Below, piece by piece: positions 17,856 through 27,751 of a stretch of 64,000 bases of DNA (position 1 is its first letter; each line of letters starts with the position of its first letter). The notes under the pieces were generated by a model. That model made no database searches and was not told where the DNA came from. It saw only the letters and a list, made by a program, of their open reading frames with translations. The translations under genes and the position numbers were made by a program. The stretch comes from Vibrio mytili (GTDB taxonomy: Bacteria > Pseudomonadota > Gammaproteobacteria > Enterobacterales > Vibrionaceae). Location: contig NZ_JXOK01000004.1 of assembly GCF_000830505.1 (NCBI RefSeq), forward strand, positions 186,001 to 250,000, given 5' to 3'.

Positions 17856-19347
17856 TCACGACCTCCCAACACCGCTCTGATGTAATCGTTAGGCTGTAAT
17901 AACTGTTCTGCGGCTTGCACTGCAAACTGATATAAGGGTTCAGCAAACAGGCCGATAAATAAACTGAACGTGGTCAGTATTGCTATAGGTACGCTGTACA
18001 AATATAGAGTTGATTTGGCTAATTCATGCTCTTCAGCACCGCTATCCGCTTTTTTCCAAAATACAGCGTTCCAAATTTTACTCATAGAAAAGACCGTTAA
18101 TAAACCGACCAATAACGCAGTCCCTGCTAGCCAATATCCCTCGGTCACTAAACTTGCCTTAATCACCAAAAATTTGCCCCAAAAACCGGACAAAGGTGGA
18201 AAACCCGCTAACGAGAATGCGGTAACCAAGAAGAAAAATGCTAACCAAGCATCGCCTTATACACACCGCCTAACTTTTCGAGCTTGCCAGAGCCGTATTT
18301 ACGCTCAATCAGGCCTCCAATCAAAAATAGATTCGCTTTCACCAAAATGTGGTGGATGATATAAAAGATACCACCAGCAATCGCTAGAGGTGTATAGATC
18401 GCAAGTCCCATAATCATGTAACCAATTTGACTAATGATATGAAACGAAAGGATTCGCTTAATATCAAACTGACTTGCAGCTCCAAGCACCCCGGTCAGCA
18501 TAGTTAGGGCAGAGATCCACATTAACGTCGACTGCCAACCACTCTCGGGGAGTGGAAACACTAACGTGAACACCCGCATCAATGCGTAGACGCCAACTTT
18601 GGTCAGCAACGCTGCAAACAAAGCGACCACCGCGCTTGGTAAGGTATGGTACGAAGCCGGTAACCAGGCAAATAGTGGAAACAAAGCGGCTTTGATAGCA
18701 AAGGCGAATAGAAACAGGCCAGCAAGCAATACTTTTGTTTCTGGCACAATCGACGCGGCTTTAGTGTGGAGATCCGCAAGGTTTAAGGTACCGGTTGCCC
18801 CGTACAAAAGCCCTATAGCCAACAAAAAACATAAAGTAGAGATAAGATTTAAAATCACGTACTTAACGCCAGCATCGATCTGGCTCTTATCCGCATCCAA
18901 AATCATCAGGCCAAAGGAAGCAATCAACATCACTTCAAACCAGACATAAAGATTGAATACATCACCCGTTAGAAACGCGCCATAAATTCCCGCAAGCAAG
19001 ACATGCATTAATGCGTGATACGTTCCGTAAGATCGCTTGTCTCGAATATCGCCTACCGCATAAAACGTACAGATCGAACCAATAATTGCAGTAACCATCA
19101 CCATGGCGACAGTCAATAAATCAGCAACAAATACAACGCCAAACGGGGCACTCCACTGGCCAAAGGCAACCGATTGTGGACCCAACTGCATGATATCGTT
19201 CACCAGAAAAACGGCGACTGCTAGCGTAAAAAGCGTACTCGCGCAGCTAACACCTTGGGCAAGATTCGCATTCTGTTTGGTACAAAACACTGCGATCGCC
19301 GTCAGAATTGAGGTCACGATCGGTAAGGTTAACCACATCGTCGTCAT
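17852..19347 (-). CDS. mrpD: Mrp antiporter subunit D, one-base frameshift
   Basis: A complex-I-like (NuoL/M/N family) antiporter subunit of about 498 residues when repaired. The N-terminal frame (19347-18241) holds TM helices with the lysine-containing FAIKAALFPLFAWLPASYHTLPS motif and FHIISQIGYMIMG, and ends GVYKAMLG-stop. The C-terminal frame continues FSLAGFPPLSGFWGKFLVIKA. One added base in the A-pair at 18247-18248 (minus-strand CTTGG to CTTTGG) joins them as KAMLWLAFFFLVTAFSLAG. It forms the proton-coupled core with MrpA. Confidence 0.88.
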
Positions 19348-19697
19348 TCATCCTCCTCTGAGCAGCGCATCTTATCAATATCTGCCGATCCTGTTTCTGA
19401 ATACGCTCGATAGAGCAAAATCAACGCAAAAACCAACAAACCAAAACCAATGACGATGGCCGTCAGAATTAATGCATGCGGTAACGGGTTGGCAAAGCCA
19501 TCCGGTGGTAGCTTCGCGTTTGCATCAATGAGAGGGGGCTGTGACGCCGTTAAACGTCCGGCAGTAAATATCGCGAGATTGACCGAGCTGCTGAGCAGAA
19601 TTAGCCCAAATAAAATCCGTAACACATGTCGTTCGAGTAAAAGGTAAATACCCGCAGAAATAAACACACCAACGACTAAACTCCACAACACTTCCAT
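19344..19697 (-). CDS. mrpC: Mrp antiporter subunit C
   Basis: 117 residues, NuoK-like, three helices, with LLERHVLRILFGLILLSSSVNLAIF and ADPLPHALILTAIVIG-type sequence (here NPLPHALILTAIVIGFG). It overlaps both neighbours by four bases or fewer. Confidence 0.9.
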   Translation of the reverse strand: MEVLWSLVVGVFISAGIYLLLERHVLRILFGLILLSSSVNLAIFTAGRLTASQPPLIDANAKLPPDGFANPLPHALILTAIVIGFGLLVFALILLYRAYSETGSADIDKMRCSEEDE

Positions 19698-22370
19698 CAG
19701 TCGAGCACCTCATTCACGTGTAATAGCATTCCTAAAACGCCGCCGATAACCGCAAAATAAATCCCCAAGTCAAACAACAATGGCGTACCAATCGGCAGGA
19801 CTTCTTTCCACCACAACCCCGTTAAGAAAGGCAAATTAAAAGCAACACTCAATAAGCCTGCACCTAGGCTGAGTAAAATACCGAACATAGCAATGCTTAA
19901 TGGGGAATAGTACAAACGCTCTCTTACATATTTTGGAGACTCAGCAAACATCAACAAAGCAAAGCCTATCACCGCAATTAGCGCACCAATAAAACCGCCG
20001 CCCGGTTCGTTGTGTCCGCGCAGCAGCAAATAAAGAGAAAACACCAACATCAACGTAGAAACAATGTGCGCCGTGGTGGCAAAGATTAACGAGTGAACAG
20101 GAGTCCGCTTAGGGTTACTCATGGTGAGTAGACTCATCGCGGCGATACCCGCAATGACAACTACCACTACCTCTCCCAACGTATCCATGGCACGAAAATC
20201 CACGAGTATGACATTAACGATATTCCGACCATGTCCACCAGGGACACTGTTGCTGGCAAAAAAATCGGCCAACGTTGGGTCCAGTGGTTGGGCGGTGATA
20301 TTGAGTAGCAAAGCAGAGACGGAAAAGCCGATGCTACCTGCTATCGTGGCGTGCAATACTCGTCGCCAATTAGAATGTTTCGTGACTGTGGAGAGCTTTG
20401 GCAAGTGACGCATAAGTAAAACCACAAAGACCAACATTAGGGTTTCAACTAATAGCATGGTTTTCGCAACATCGGGGGCGCTGTACAACATGAACACCAA
20501 TGTCGTCATAAAGCCCACCATACTCAGCGCCGCAACCGCCAACATTCGTGACGCCGTCACAACGCAAACAACAACAGCGGCGATGAGTAACAATGCAATC
20601 GCCACTTCATAGAAGTGAAGTGCCGACAGTTCGGTAAATCGAGAGATTGGTACCAATGATAGATTGCTGATCAACACGATGGCCAAAACGAGGCTAAACA
20701 ACAACACGTAACGACTTAATCGTTTTTGCTGCAACGCGTGTGTTTGCCATTTAGCTACGTGTACCAATCCATCGATCAATCGGTCCAATACTCGGTCAGC
20801 TCTAGGTAAAGAGAATGAGGTTTTTTGCGAGATAGACAGAATGGACGGATAAAACGCGAAGATGATTCCTCCAAGTACCAACGTAGCAAGCTCAAAAGCA
20901 ATGGGGGATTTATTCCCTCCCATAACTTCGCCGCTTCAGGTAAAGCATTCGGTAGAATCGATACGACACCAGGAATAACGACATGACTGTTGACCCAATC
21001 AAGCCATAACAGTGGCACAATCACACCACCCAACGAGAGCAACAGTGCAGGAACCCATAATCCTTTCACTTTCTCGACGTGTTTTGTAGAAACAGGTGAA
21101 CGTTCGGAAGACGCAAAGAAAGGCTTATAGATAAACGCAATCGACACCGCCACCATGATCGCATTAACCAACAATAACAGTACAGTGATGATATTGGTGA
21201 GCTCTAGCCCTGACTTGTACATGTATTCCTTGCTTACAAAACCTAAAAACGGGGGCAAGCCTAATTTAGACAGTGCGGCCAAAGTACCGGCTACCAAACT
21301 AAAAACCAAAACGGTCTTAAGGCCATGAAGCTGAGTAATGTCTCGGGTTCCGGTGGATTTATCGATGTTCCCAACCACCATAAACAGAGCGGCCTTATAA
21401 AAGGAATGGGCTAAGATAAACACCAACGCAGCCTTTATTGCCGACTCAGTTCCCATTCCGAGCAACAACACAAGCTTACCTAACGCCACGTTAGTGCTGT
21501 AGGCAAGCATCAGTTTTAGATCGGTCTGTTTTAGTGCTAAGCACGCGCACCAAATAGCGGTCACCCCACCGACAGTGCCTAATGTAAAGAACCAAGCATC
21601 ACTGTGTGAGTAGATCGGAGACAATCTCGCTAAAAGGTAGACGCCGGCTTTTACCATCGTAGCTGAATGCAGGTATGCGCTAACAGGCGTTGGAGCAGCC
21701 ATCGCGTTGGGCAACCAAAAATGGAACGGAAACTGAGCGGACTTGGTGAATGCCCCTATTAAAATGAGCACAAGAGAAGGGATAAACCAATGGTGTTGAG
21801 CAATCACTGCGGCTTGCGAAATGATGACACCTATCTCATAACTGCCCGCGATTTGCCCCAATAAGATTAACCCCGCTAATAGGCTAGACCGCCTGAACCT
21901 GTCACCAACAGGGCCTGCAACGCTTTGTGGCGAGATTGTTCCTTCTCATGATTGAAGCCAATCAGTAAATAGGAGGTAATGGTCGTGAGCTCCCAAAATA
22001 CGAATAGCAACAATATGTTATCGCTCAACACCACCCCCAACATGGAGAGCATAAATAACGTGAGGTAAAGGTGAAAAGAAAAACGAGCCCCATGGTCACG
22101 CATATAAGCAAGGGCATAGAATTGTATCAGTGTACCGATACCACTGATCAAACATGCAAACAAAAACGATAAACCGTCCAGGCGAAAGCTGAGATTAATA
22201 TCGAGACTTGGAACCCACTCGATATACCAACCCACCCCTTCGCGGCTGTATGCATTGAGAACACACAGTAAAATGATGAATGACAACAACGGAAAAATCA
22301 TCAGTAAAAGCGTGTCTTTTTTCCAGTGCAGAGTTCGGTTGTTAGTATTATGGTTATTCAATATCGCCAT
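19697..22370 (-). CDS. mrpA: Mrp antiporter subunit A fused to B (group 2), two one-base frameshifts
   Basis: About 891 residues when repaired. The first part is NuoL-like ([78 protein letters not shown]). The last third is the MrpB domain ([32 protein letters not shown]). The AB fusion marks group-2 operons such as V. cholerae VCA0152-0157. Breaks: near 21882-21883, where one C restores [18 protein letters not shown], and near 20887, where one G restores [12 protein letters not shown]. It is the first gene of mrpA-C-D-E-F-G, a sodium/potassium-proton antiporter important for alkaline pH and salt or bile tolerance. Confidence 0.88.
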
Positions 22371-22545
22371 CCATGGTTATGATGCGCGCCGCACCATTCA
22401 ACTGTTTGGCTCACTCGCATCTTATAAACGATTTTGACCTGTAAAAAGCTCTTGAGACTGACCCTTAGCCCGAGCACAGCAGATGAACGAACTAAGGGAA
22501 AAGAGTATCTACTTCAACGTAGACCGATATTCCGATAAATTCTAG

Positions 22546-22722
22546 TTACTTAACATCGGAAGTGACATACGTTTTGAGATCGTTGTGATGCGTGTATTTA
22601 TCTTCATCCTGCGTAAAACTTAGCGAGTCATAGCAACAATCGCCAATCTCGTTTCTCGGGCATACTAGAATATTTGCTCGCTCTACCATTTCAGTTCGAC
22701 AGACTGGACAATAAGTTTTCAT
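22546..22722 (-). CDS. 58-residue zinc-ribbon microprotein
   Basis: ATG at 22720-22722 with a near-perfect AAAGGAGGGGAG Shine-Dalgarno upstream, stop TAA at 22546-22548. It begins MKTYCPVCRTEMVER, with a second pair of cysteines at VCPRN and DCCYDS, so a four-cysteine zinc site is likely. The rest is hydrophilic (QDEDKYTHHND). It sits about 100 bases downstream of the universal stress protein on the same strand and may be co-transcribed. I do not recognise a family. Confidence 0.7.
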   Translation of the reverse strand: MKTYCPVCRTEMVERANILVCPRNEIGDCCYDSLSFTQDEDKYTHHNDLKTYVTSDVK

Positions 22723-22826
22723 ACTCCCCTCCTTTACACACTAAAATTTAGTAACCAGTTCAACCTTAGCTCACTCCTCCTAATTCATCGTAATCACATA
22801 CAGTAAATGATACCAACCATAGTAAA

Positions 22827-23762
22827 CTACGTGATTGGCGACACAAAACCTTCCGGCTTCATTGCCACCAAAGAGCAGTTTATCGATTGAAGGATGTTTT
22901 CTGCAGTATTGCCGATAACAAACCCTGCAATACCAGTTCTCGCTAACGTGCCCATCACAAGCACATCAATTTCTAATTCATCAATGATGTCGGGTATCTT
23001 ATCGTCGGCTTTACCATGAAGAAGGTGGAACACCATTTCACCTGCAATCCCAGACTCGTCAATAAGACTTTGCAATGCTTGCTCGTGTTTAACTTTTGCG
23101 TTGGACACTTCTTTATCAAGTTGCGCATCTTCTACTTGAATCCACATGTTTCCATCCAAGTAGTTTTCCAAATAGTATTCCCAGCAAGAAATGACATGCA
23201 ATCGACTATCACAAGTATCAGCAATGGAGCGAGACAGCTCTAACAACCTTAACGACAACTCATGTTGCTCATCACTCGTCCTCATTGGGTCAATCGCGAC
23301 AGCAATACGGCGCTTATTTCGCGGTTTATCAATTCGACGATGTAACCAAACTGTACAAGGGCATTTTCGCAGTAACGTCATATCAATGGCTTTAAAGCCT
23401 TCTGCCCCTTCATTTAAAGGCTCTGCCTCTTTGATGATCAAATCGTTGTGATGAGAAATCGCTTCCTGAATGATGCAAACAGCAGGCTGTTGGCTACTTT
23501 TGACGGTCAAGGGAAACGGAACTTGCTCTTCAGAAACGTTGTTTTCTACTCGTAACGCTTTGACACGCTCGAGTAAGGAGTCGTACAGAGATTGTTCGTA
23601 TCTTTGTTGATATTGAACCAAGTGGGTCGGAAAATCTTGACAAGCAATAAGGCCTGTCACGGGGACACTATTGTTAGCAGCAATTCTGATCGCTTGCCCT
23701 AAGGCATCACTGTGCCCTGGAAGTCCTTGAGTAGCAAAAAGTATGTTCTCAAAACGTTTCAT
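22827..23762 (-). CDS. Tandem universal stress protein (UspE-like)
   Basis: 311 residues: two USP domains (about 1-140 and 150-305), the layout of E. coli UspE. The first has KRFENILFATQG and LLRKCPCTVWLH; the second has RRIAVAIDP and the nucleotide-binding GTLARTGIAGFVIGNTAENIL (pattern G-x2-G-x9-G-N/S). The second domain probably binds ATP. The ATG at 23762 has AAGGAGG five bases upstream; a GTG at 23768 is less likely. The Shine-Dalgarno sequence abuts a strong hairpin (next entry), which may gate translation. Confidence 0.85.
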   Translation of the reverse strand: MKRFENILFATQGLPGHSDALGQAIRIAANNSVPVTGLIACQDFPTHLVQYQQRYEQSLYDSLLERVKALRVENNVSEEQVPFPLTVKSSQQPAVCIIQEAISHHNDLIIKEAEPLNEGAEGFKAIDMTLLRKCPCTVWLHRRIDKPRNKRRIAVAIDPMRTSDEQHELSLRLLELSRSIADTCDSRLHVISCWEYYLENYLDGNMWIQVEDAQLDKEVSNAKVKHEQALQSLIDESGIAGEMVFHLLHGKADDKIPDIIDELEIDVLVMGTLARTGIAGFVIGNTAENILQSINCSLVAMKPEGFVSPIT

Positions 23763-23770
23763 ACACACCT

Positions 23771-23809
23771 CCTTTACTGGTTAATTCTTAACCAGTAAAG
23801 GTTTTTTTT
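23771..23809. promoter_or_regulatory. Perfect 14-bp hairpin overlapping the usp ribosome binding site
   Basis: CCTTTACTGGTTAA (23771-23784), loop TTC, TTAACCAGTAAAGG (23788-23801), then T8 on the plus strand. In the usp mRNA the 3' arm ends with AAAGG, the first half of the AAAGGAGG Shine-Dalgarno sequence, so folding would hide part of it. Read on the plus strand it looks exactly like a Rho-independent terminator, but no plus-strand gene precedes it. Confidence 0.7.
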
Positions 23810-23933
23810 CTAGTCAGGATTGTAACGGTTAGTAACTGAGCTCAACTGATGCACTAACCTGCATACATTGGTAGCATAAAAAATTAATGACCGAAATGCC
23901 TCTATCCAAGGTACATTAACTTGGTTGCCTTAT

Positions 23934-25094
23934 TTAATCGTTATCTGCGTTTTTAGGTATAAGTCCTTCAACTAGCGCTTTTCGCCATTGTTCTGTAAAT
24001 GGATCGTAAGCACCAAAACCAGAGCTGTACTCCCAGTAGTTCCAGCTATACCCTCTCTTTTCAGCTTCTCTGGTAATGAATGCTGTCCAAGCGCGTTGAT
24101 CTTCTCGCGCAGAGTATTGACTGTAGACACCAAACTCACCAATGTTAATTTCAAATCCATGGCCAGGTTCAGCATTCCATGTATCCACGATATTTAAGTA
24201 ATCGAGCAGTACTTTCTGCTGCGACTCTGTCGCCAACCAACGTGTCCCAATCCATGCATCGGCCCCATCTACCCAAGAAGCCCCCTGATGAGTGAATTGA
24301 AACGGTTCGTAGAAATGCACCGTAATGATTGTATTATCGGGATTAGATGATTTAGGCAGTTCCAAATAAGGTAGCTTAGATACCCCACCCCAATCTGCAG
24401 GCCCAATCATGACTTTACGTTGGCCAAGTGCGTTGTTTTGAGTAACAGCATTTGCATTCCAAACGATATCGGTGAGATCTGAAATTAAACTATTCCATTC
24501 CTTAACGGTGACATTTTCATGGGGTTCATTAAGAAACTCAAAAATCAGTTGGTCTTGATTATATTGGCTTATAGGAAAACGCTTAGATAGTTGGTTCCAA
24601 AACTTCAATAGTCGTGAACGTTGATAGTCAAAATCTTTATCATCGTAAAATAGTTCGTCAAAATGGTGAGTATTGATGATTACTTTTAAGTCTTCCTGAA
24701 TAGCTTGATCAACCACTTCTTGCACACGTGACAAGAAAGCGTCATCGATAGTATTAGGATCATTAATCAACGTGTGTGCACTCCAGCGAACAGGGATCCG
24801 TACACTTGAAAAGCCAGTTTGGCTGATGTTTCTAAAGTCACTGGCCTGAATCGTCAGGTTATTATTCCACTCCCCTTCATAAGTGGGCGACTCAAGATAA
24901 TTCCCCATATTGATACCACGGCCAAGCGCAGTAACGTTAAGCCCTTTGCTGTCATTCCAATGATACATATCTGTGTAATAACGACTATCTAGAACAACCG
25001 ATTGTTCACCTTTATCGCTGCTACCCGAGCCACAGCCCATCAACGTGATGAGACTTAACATTGCCACGCTTGTTACTTTTATCTCACGAAACAT
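23934..25094 (-). CDS. GH5 family endoglucanase-type lipoprotein
   Basis: 386 residues. Lipoprotein signal with lipobox LMGC, so Cys21 is lipidated; the next residue is Gly, so outer-membrane sorting is expected. The catalytic TIM barrel shows GRGINMGNYLE, SVRIPVRW, IINTHHFDE, acid/base Glu190 in FEFLNEP, and nucleophile Glu320 in INIGEFG, with a late WNYWEY. GH5 enzymes of this form cut beta-1,4-glucans such as cellulose or mixed-linkage glucan. AAAGGAA precedes the ATG. It is the outermost gene of the beta-glucan locus. Confidence 0.88.
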   Translation of the reverse strand: MFREIKVTSVAMLSLITLMGCGSGSSDKGEQSVVLDSRYYTDMYHWNDSKGLNVTALGRGINMGNYLESPTYEGEWNNNLTIQASDFRNISQTGFSSVRIPVRWSAHTLINDPNTIDDAFLSRVQEVVDQAIQEDLKVIINTHHFDELFYDDKDFDYQRSRLLKFWNQLSKRFPISQYNQDQLIFEFLNEPHENVTVKEWNSLISDLTDIVWNANAVTQNNALGQRKVMIGPADWGGVSKLPYLELPKSSNPDNTIITVHFYEPFQFTHQGASWVDGADAWIGTRWLATESQQKVLLDYLNIVDTWNAEPGHGFEINIGEFGVYSQYSAREDQRAWTAFITREAEKRGYSWNYWEYSSGFGAYDPFTEQWRKALVEGLIPKNADND

Positions 25095-25218
25095 AAAACA
25101 CTATTCCTTTAAAACCCAATAGCCATGAAATGTCACTCCAATTGGCAACCATTAAATAAACTTTTTATATCTACAAGCAGCTCTAAACTGCTATTTATGA
25201 ATTTGTGTACATTACAAA

Positions 25219-25246
25219 GCCACCTCACTCATAGGAATGAGATGGC
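25219..25246 (-). terminator. Hairpin downstream of the two-domain lipoprotein gene
   Basis: On the minus strand GCCATCTCAT pairs with ATGAGTGAGGTGGC with one mismatch, followed by TTTG. It lies 40 bases past the stop at 25288. Confidence 0.5.
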
Positions 25247-25287
25247 AATATTGGTTTACCCTGATTCGATGCAGAACGGCTTAATCG

Positions 25288-26550
25288 CTATAATTTTCTG
25301 CAAGGAGACGAAGGATCATAGCTGTCACCTTTACCTTCGATTGAAACATTTGCAAAGGAGAACTCCAGATTGTTCATGCTGTCCCACGGTCCAGAAATAT
25401 AGATTGCTTTTTTAACTTGAGTTAAATTGCTTTGAGGAATGATTGATGCAACAGGAATCTGGCAGCGATACCACTCATCATCGCTTGGCACTATTACGTT
25501 ATCCACGGTAAAGAACAGGCCGAAATCTTCAGTCACTCCATCCATGCGAATCTGAAGGCCATTCGTTTCTCCGTAGCTTTTTACTTTCAAATCGAGACTA
25601 ACAAGATCGTCTTGGTAAGCAGAGAAATCCATATCAGAATCGTCATTTCCGAGGAATACACCGCCATTCTCTGAAGATGAGACATTCACAACTTGGTTTT
25701 CCTCTGTCACGACAAAACCGAAACTATTTAATGGGTAAGCAGACGAATAATCTTGAGCCTGGCTAATATCACCTGAGTAATATAGTGCAGCGTCTCCACT
25801 ATTAAGAGCCGGAGCATTGTTCACACCAAGCTCCACATCATTATTACTGTCACCATCGCTATCACTGTTACTATCAGAAGTCGAAGCACAGCTATCAGCG
25901 TCCACGACGGTTTCTTGATCTGTAGTTAATCGATAAGTGACATCGGTAACTTCGAAGTCAAATGACTCTTTGACATCCAGATGGAAAGGGGTACCCACTT
26001 GTGTAAAGTCGACCGCAGTAGCGCCATCGAAAGGTTTCAAACATGTCACTGGAACGCTAAGCGTTTCCCATTCTCCGCTTCCTATTAGCGGATTACTCAA
26101 CTCGAGGCTGCTTCTGTTTGGCCACTCATTATCAATCGAAACCACCATTGATTCAGGTGCATCACTTTTCGCGCGAACTTTAAACTCTAGATAACCAGTC
26201 TGATAACCGCTTAGATCCGTTGCTGCTTCGGACTTAAGCATGAATAAGTGACTTCCAGTACCTGTAACTTGGATATCTGCGGTATCACTTTCACCATTAT
26301 TATTGATCAGCACAGCATTGATATCTGCCAAGCTAGCTTGGGTCTCGCTGACTTCAACGACCTTCCATCCATCGTTCTCAGACTGAATCCACGGAGATAT
26401 GCCAGCCATTGCATCTACGCCAAATAGTTTGAGATCATCACCGCCCGAAACATCTGCTTGATTATCGTCATTATCAGAATGACATCCAGAAATAGCCATA
26501 GCCATCGGTATTAATGGTAAAAGGATAAATTTTTTACTTATTTTTTTCAT
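25288..26550 (-). CDS. Lipoprotein with two ExoP-type galactose-binding-like domains
   Basis: 420 residues. Lipobox SGC (about residue 23). Two related beta-sandwich domains follow: one at about 40-220 (GYLEFKVRAKSDAPESMVVSIDNEWPN, then WETLSVPVTCL) and one at about 250-415 (VSLDLKVKSYGETNGLQIRMDG, then WYRCQIPVASI). This pattern matches the domain found at the C-terminus of marine ExoP-type glucan hydrolases (Exop_C). An acidic Ser/Asp/Asn-rich linker (about 224-242) joins them. No catalytic domain is present. It may hold glucan on the cell surface for the neighbouring hydrolases; that role is inferred from context. Confidence 0.75.
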   Translation of the reverse strand: MKKISKKFILLPLIPMAMAISGCHSDNDDNQADVSGGDDLKLFGVDAMAGISPWIQSENDGWKVVEVSETQASLADINAVLINNNGESDTADIQVTGTGSHLFMLKSEAATDLSGYQTGYLEFKVRAKSDAPESMVVSIDNEWPNRSSLELSNPLIGSGEWETLSVPVTCLKPFDGATAVDFTQVGTPFHLDVKESFDFEVTDVTYRLTTDQETVVDADSCASTSDSNSDSDGDSNNDVELGVNNAPALNSGDAALYYSGDISQAQDYSSAYPLNSFGFVVTEENQVVNVSSSENGGVFLGNDDSDMDFSAYQDDLVSLDLKVKSYGETNGLQIRMDGVTEDFGLFFTVDNVIVPSDDEWYRCQIPVASIIPQSNLTQVKKAIYISGPWDSMNNLEFSFANVSIEGKGDSYDPSSPCRKL

Positions 26551-26597
26551 GATAACTCTACACTCTCGTTAATTGGTACATATAAACCTTTAATAAA

Positions 26598-27296
26598 TTA
26601 CTCATAAGGAGAAAATCTAACTGCTCGATATTTTGCATAAACGGGATAGCCGTTATAATAACTAGGTGGAAACTGGGGATTAGCACTTATCCAATTATTA
26701 ATAAATATTTGCATATAACCTGAGACTGTTTTATTGGCTCTTCGTACTTGAACCCATTGATTATGATATCGACTGAAAACTTCCCATGTCACACCATATT
26801 CGTCGATTGTGAATGCATATTTTTCCATGCTCCAAATAGACATCCCATATTGACCTAAGTCGATATCCACAGGAGATTGACGACCTTCTATCCATACATT
26901 CGTGTGTAATAAATTCGTTCCTCCCATCAGTTCAATATCAACTTCATAATGGCTGTCAGTTCCGGATTCTCCCGCATAAGTAAAAAATGAACTGATAGTT
27001 CCGGGTACCGCACCCGCTTGCATTTCTACTTCATAACGCCCACGACGAACGTATTGGTAAGTCCTAATTTCAGAGCAACTTTTACCATAAGACTCTGATT
27101 TTGCGTGCATAATCAATAAATCAGCTTCACGCCAAACATTTTGTGATTGCCATGTACAATCGAACTCGCTTCCACCATTTCTCCAACCATCTGAGACAAG
27201 CCAGTTCATTCCGCTCCAATCCAAAGCAAAACTGTAAGAAACACATAAAGTATTGAGTAGCAATGCATAACTACAGCGTCGTAAAATTGTGTTCAT
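26598..27296 (-). CDS. GH16 lichenase-type beta-glucanase, conventional order
   Basis: 232 residues with a signal peptide cleaved near SFA-LDW (about 24). The mature enzyme follows Bacillus lichenase order: N-terminal DGWRNGGSEFDCTW, then CSEIRTYQYVRRGRYEVEM, GTISSFFTYAGES and the catalytic Glu118-x-Asp120-x-Glu122 in YEVDIELMGG, ending PVYAKYRAVRFS. Family knowledge: such enzymes cut beta-1,4 bonds next to beta-1,3 bonds in mixed-linkage glucan. AGAGG lies before the ATG. It is divergent from the first GH9 gene across a 455-base region. It may be periplasmic or secreted. Confidence 0.87.
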   Translation of the reverse strand: MNTILRRCSYALLLNTLCVSYSFALDWSGMNWLVSDGWRNGGSEFDCTWQSQNVWREADLLIMHAKSESYGKSCSEIRTYQYVRRGRYEVEMQAGAVPGTISSFFTYAGESGTDSHYEVDIELMGGTNLLHTNVWIEGRQSPVDIDLGQYGMSIWSMEKYAFTIDEYGVTWEVFSRYHNQWVQVRRANKTVSGYMQIFINNWISANPQFPPSYYNGYPVYAKYRAVRFSPYE

Positions 27297-27751
27297 TTTT
27301 AACCTCTTAACTAGGGTTATATATACCTGACGTATACATTCTTAGATTTCGAGAACAAAGTATGAACAGCAAAATCTCTTTGTTTCCCCCACTTATTTTA
27401 CGATTAGACTCTAGATGTATTTGTTAAAATTTGTCCATATCCATCTTTAAAAATAAAGTTTTAATTAATTAGTAAAAATTAAAAAAAAGGAATCAATCAC
27501 ACTTCCATAGCCTTCATGAAATCATTTCTTGAAATTGAGAATGGATTTTAAAAGAAAAATGGGATAAAAATATTAAATAGTAACCGCCTTCACAATTTAA
27601 AAAATACCACTTGCATTATTAAGTAACATATCGTTTTATCAAAGTTCCCCCATTTATAAAAATACATATTCAAACCTCCACTTTCGGTGGGGTTAATTAC
27701 GATTATAAAAGAGACCTATCAATATCATCTTTTAAAGTTCACGAGGTTAAA
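27297..27751. other. AT-rich divergent control region of GH16 and GH9
   Basis: 455 bases, strongly AT-rich, with no ORF. It must hold both promoters. A hairpin AACCTCCAC/GTGGGGTT lies at about 27675-27694 in the GH9 leader; it lacks a T-tract. I found no clear CRP or LacI palindrome. Confidence 0.55.

Noticed and set aside
27675..27694. Hairpin AACCTCCAC/GTGGGGTT in the GH9 leader considered as a riboswitch
   Set aside because: A single short stem with no conserved riboswitch core; it may be incidental.
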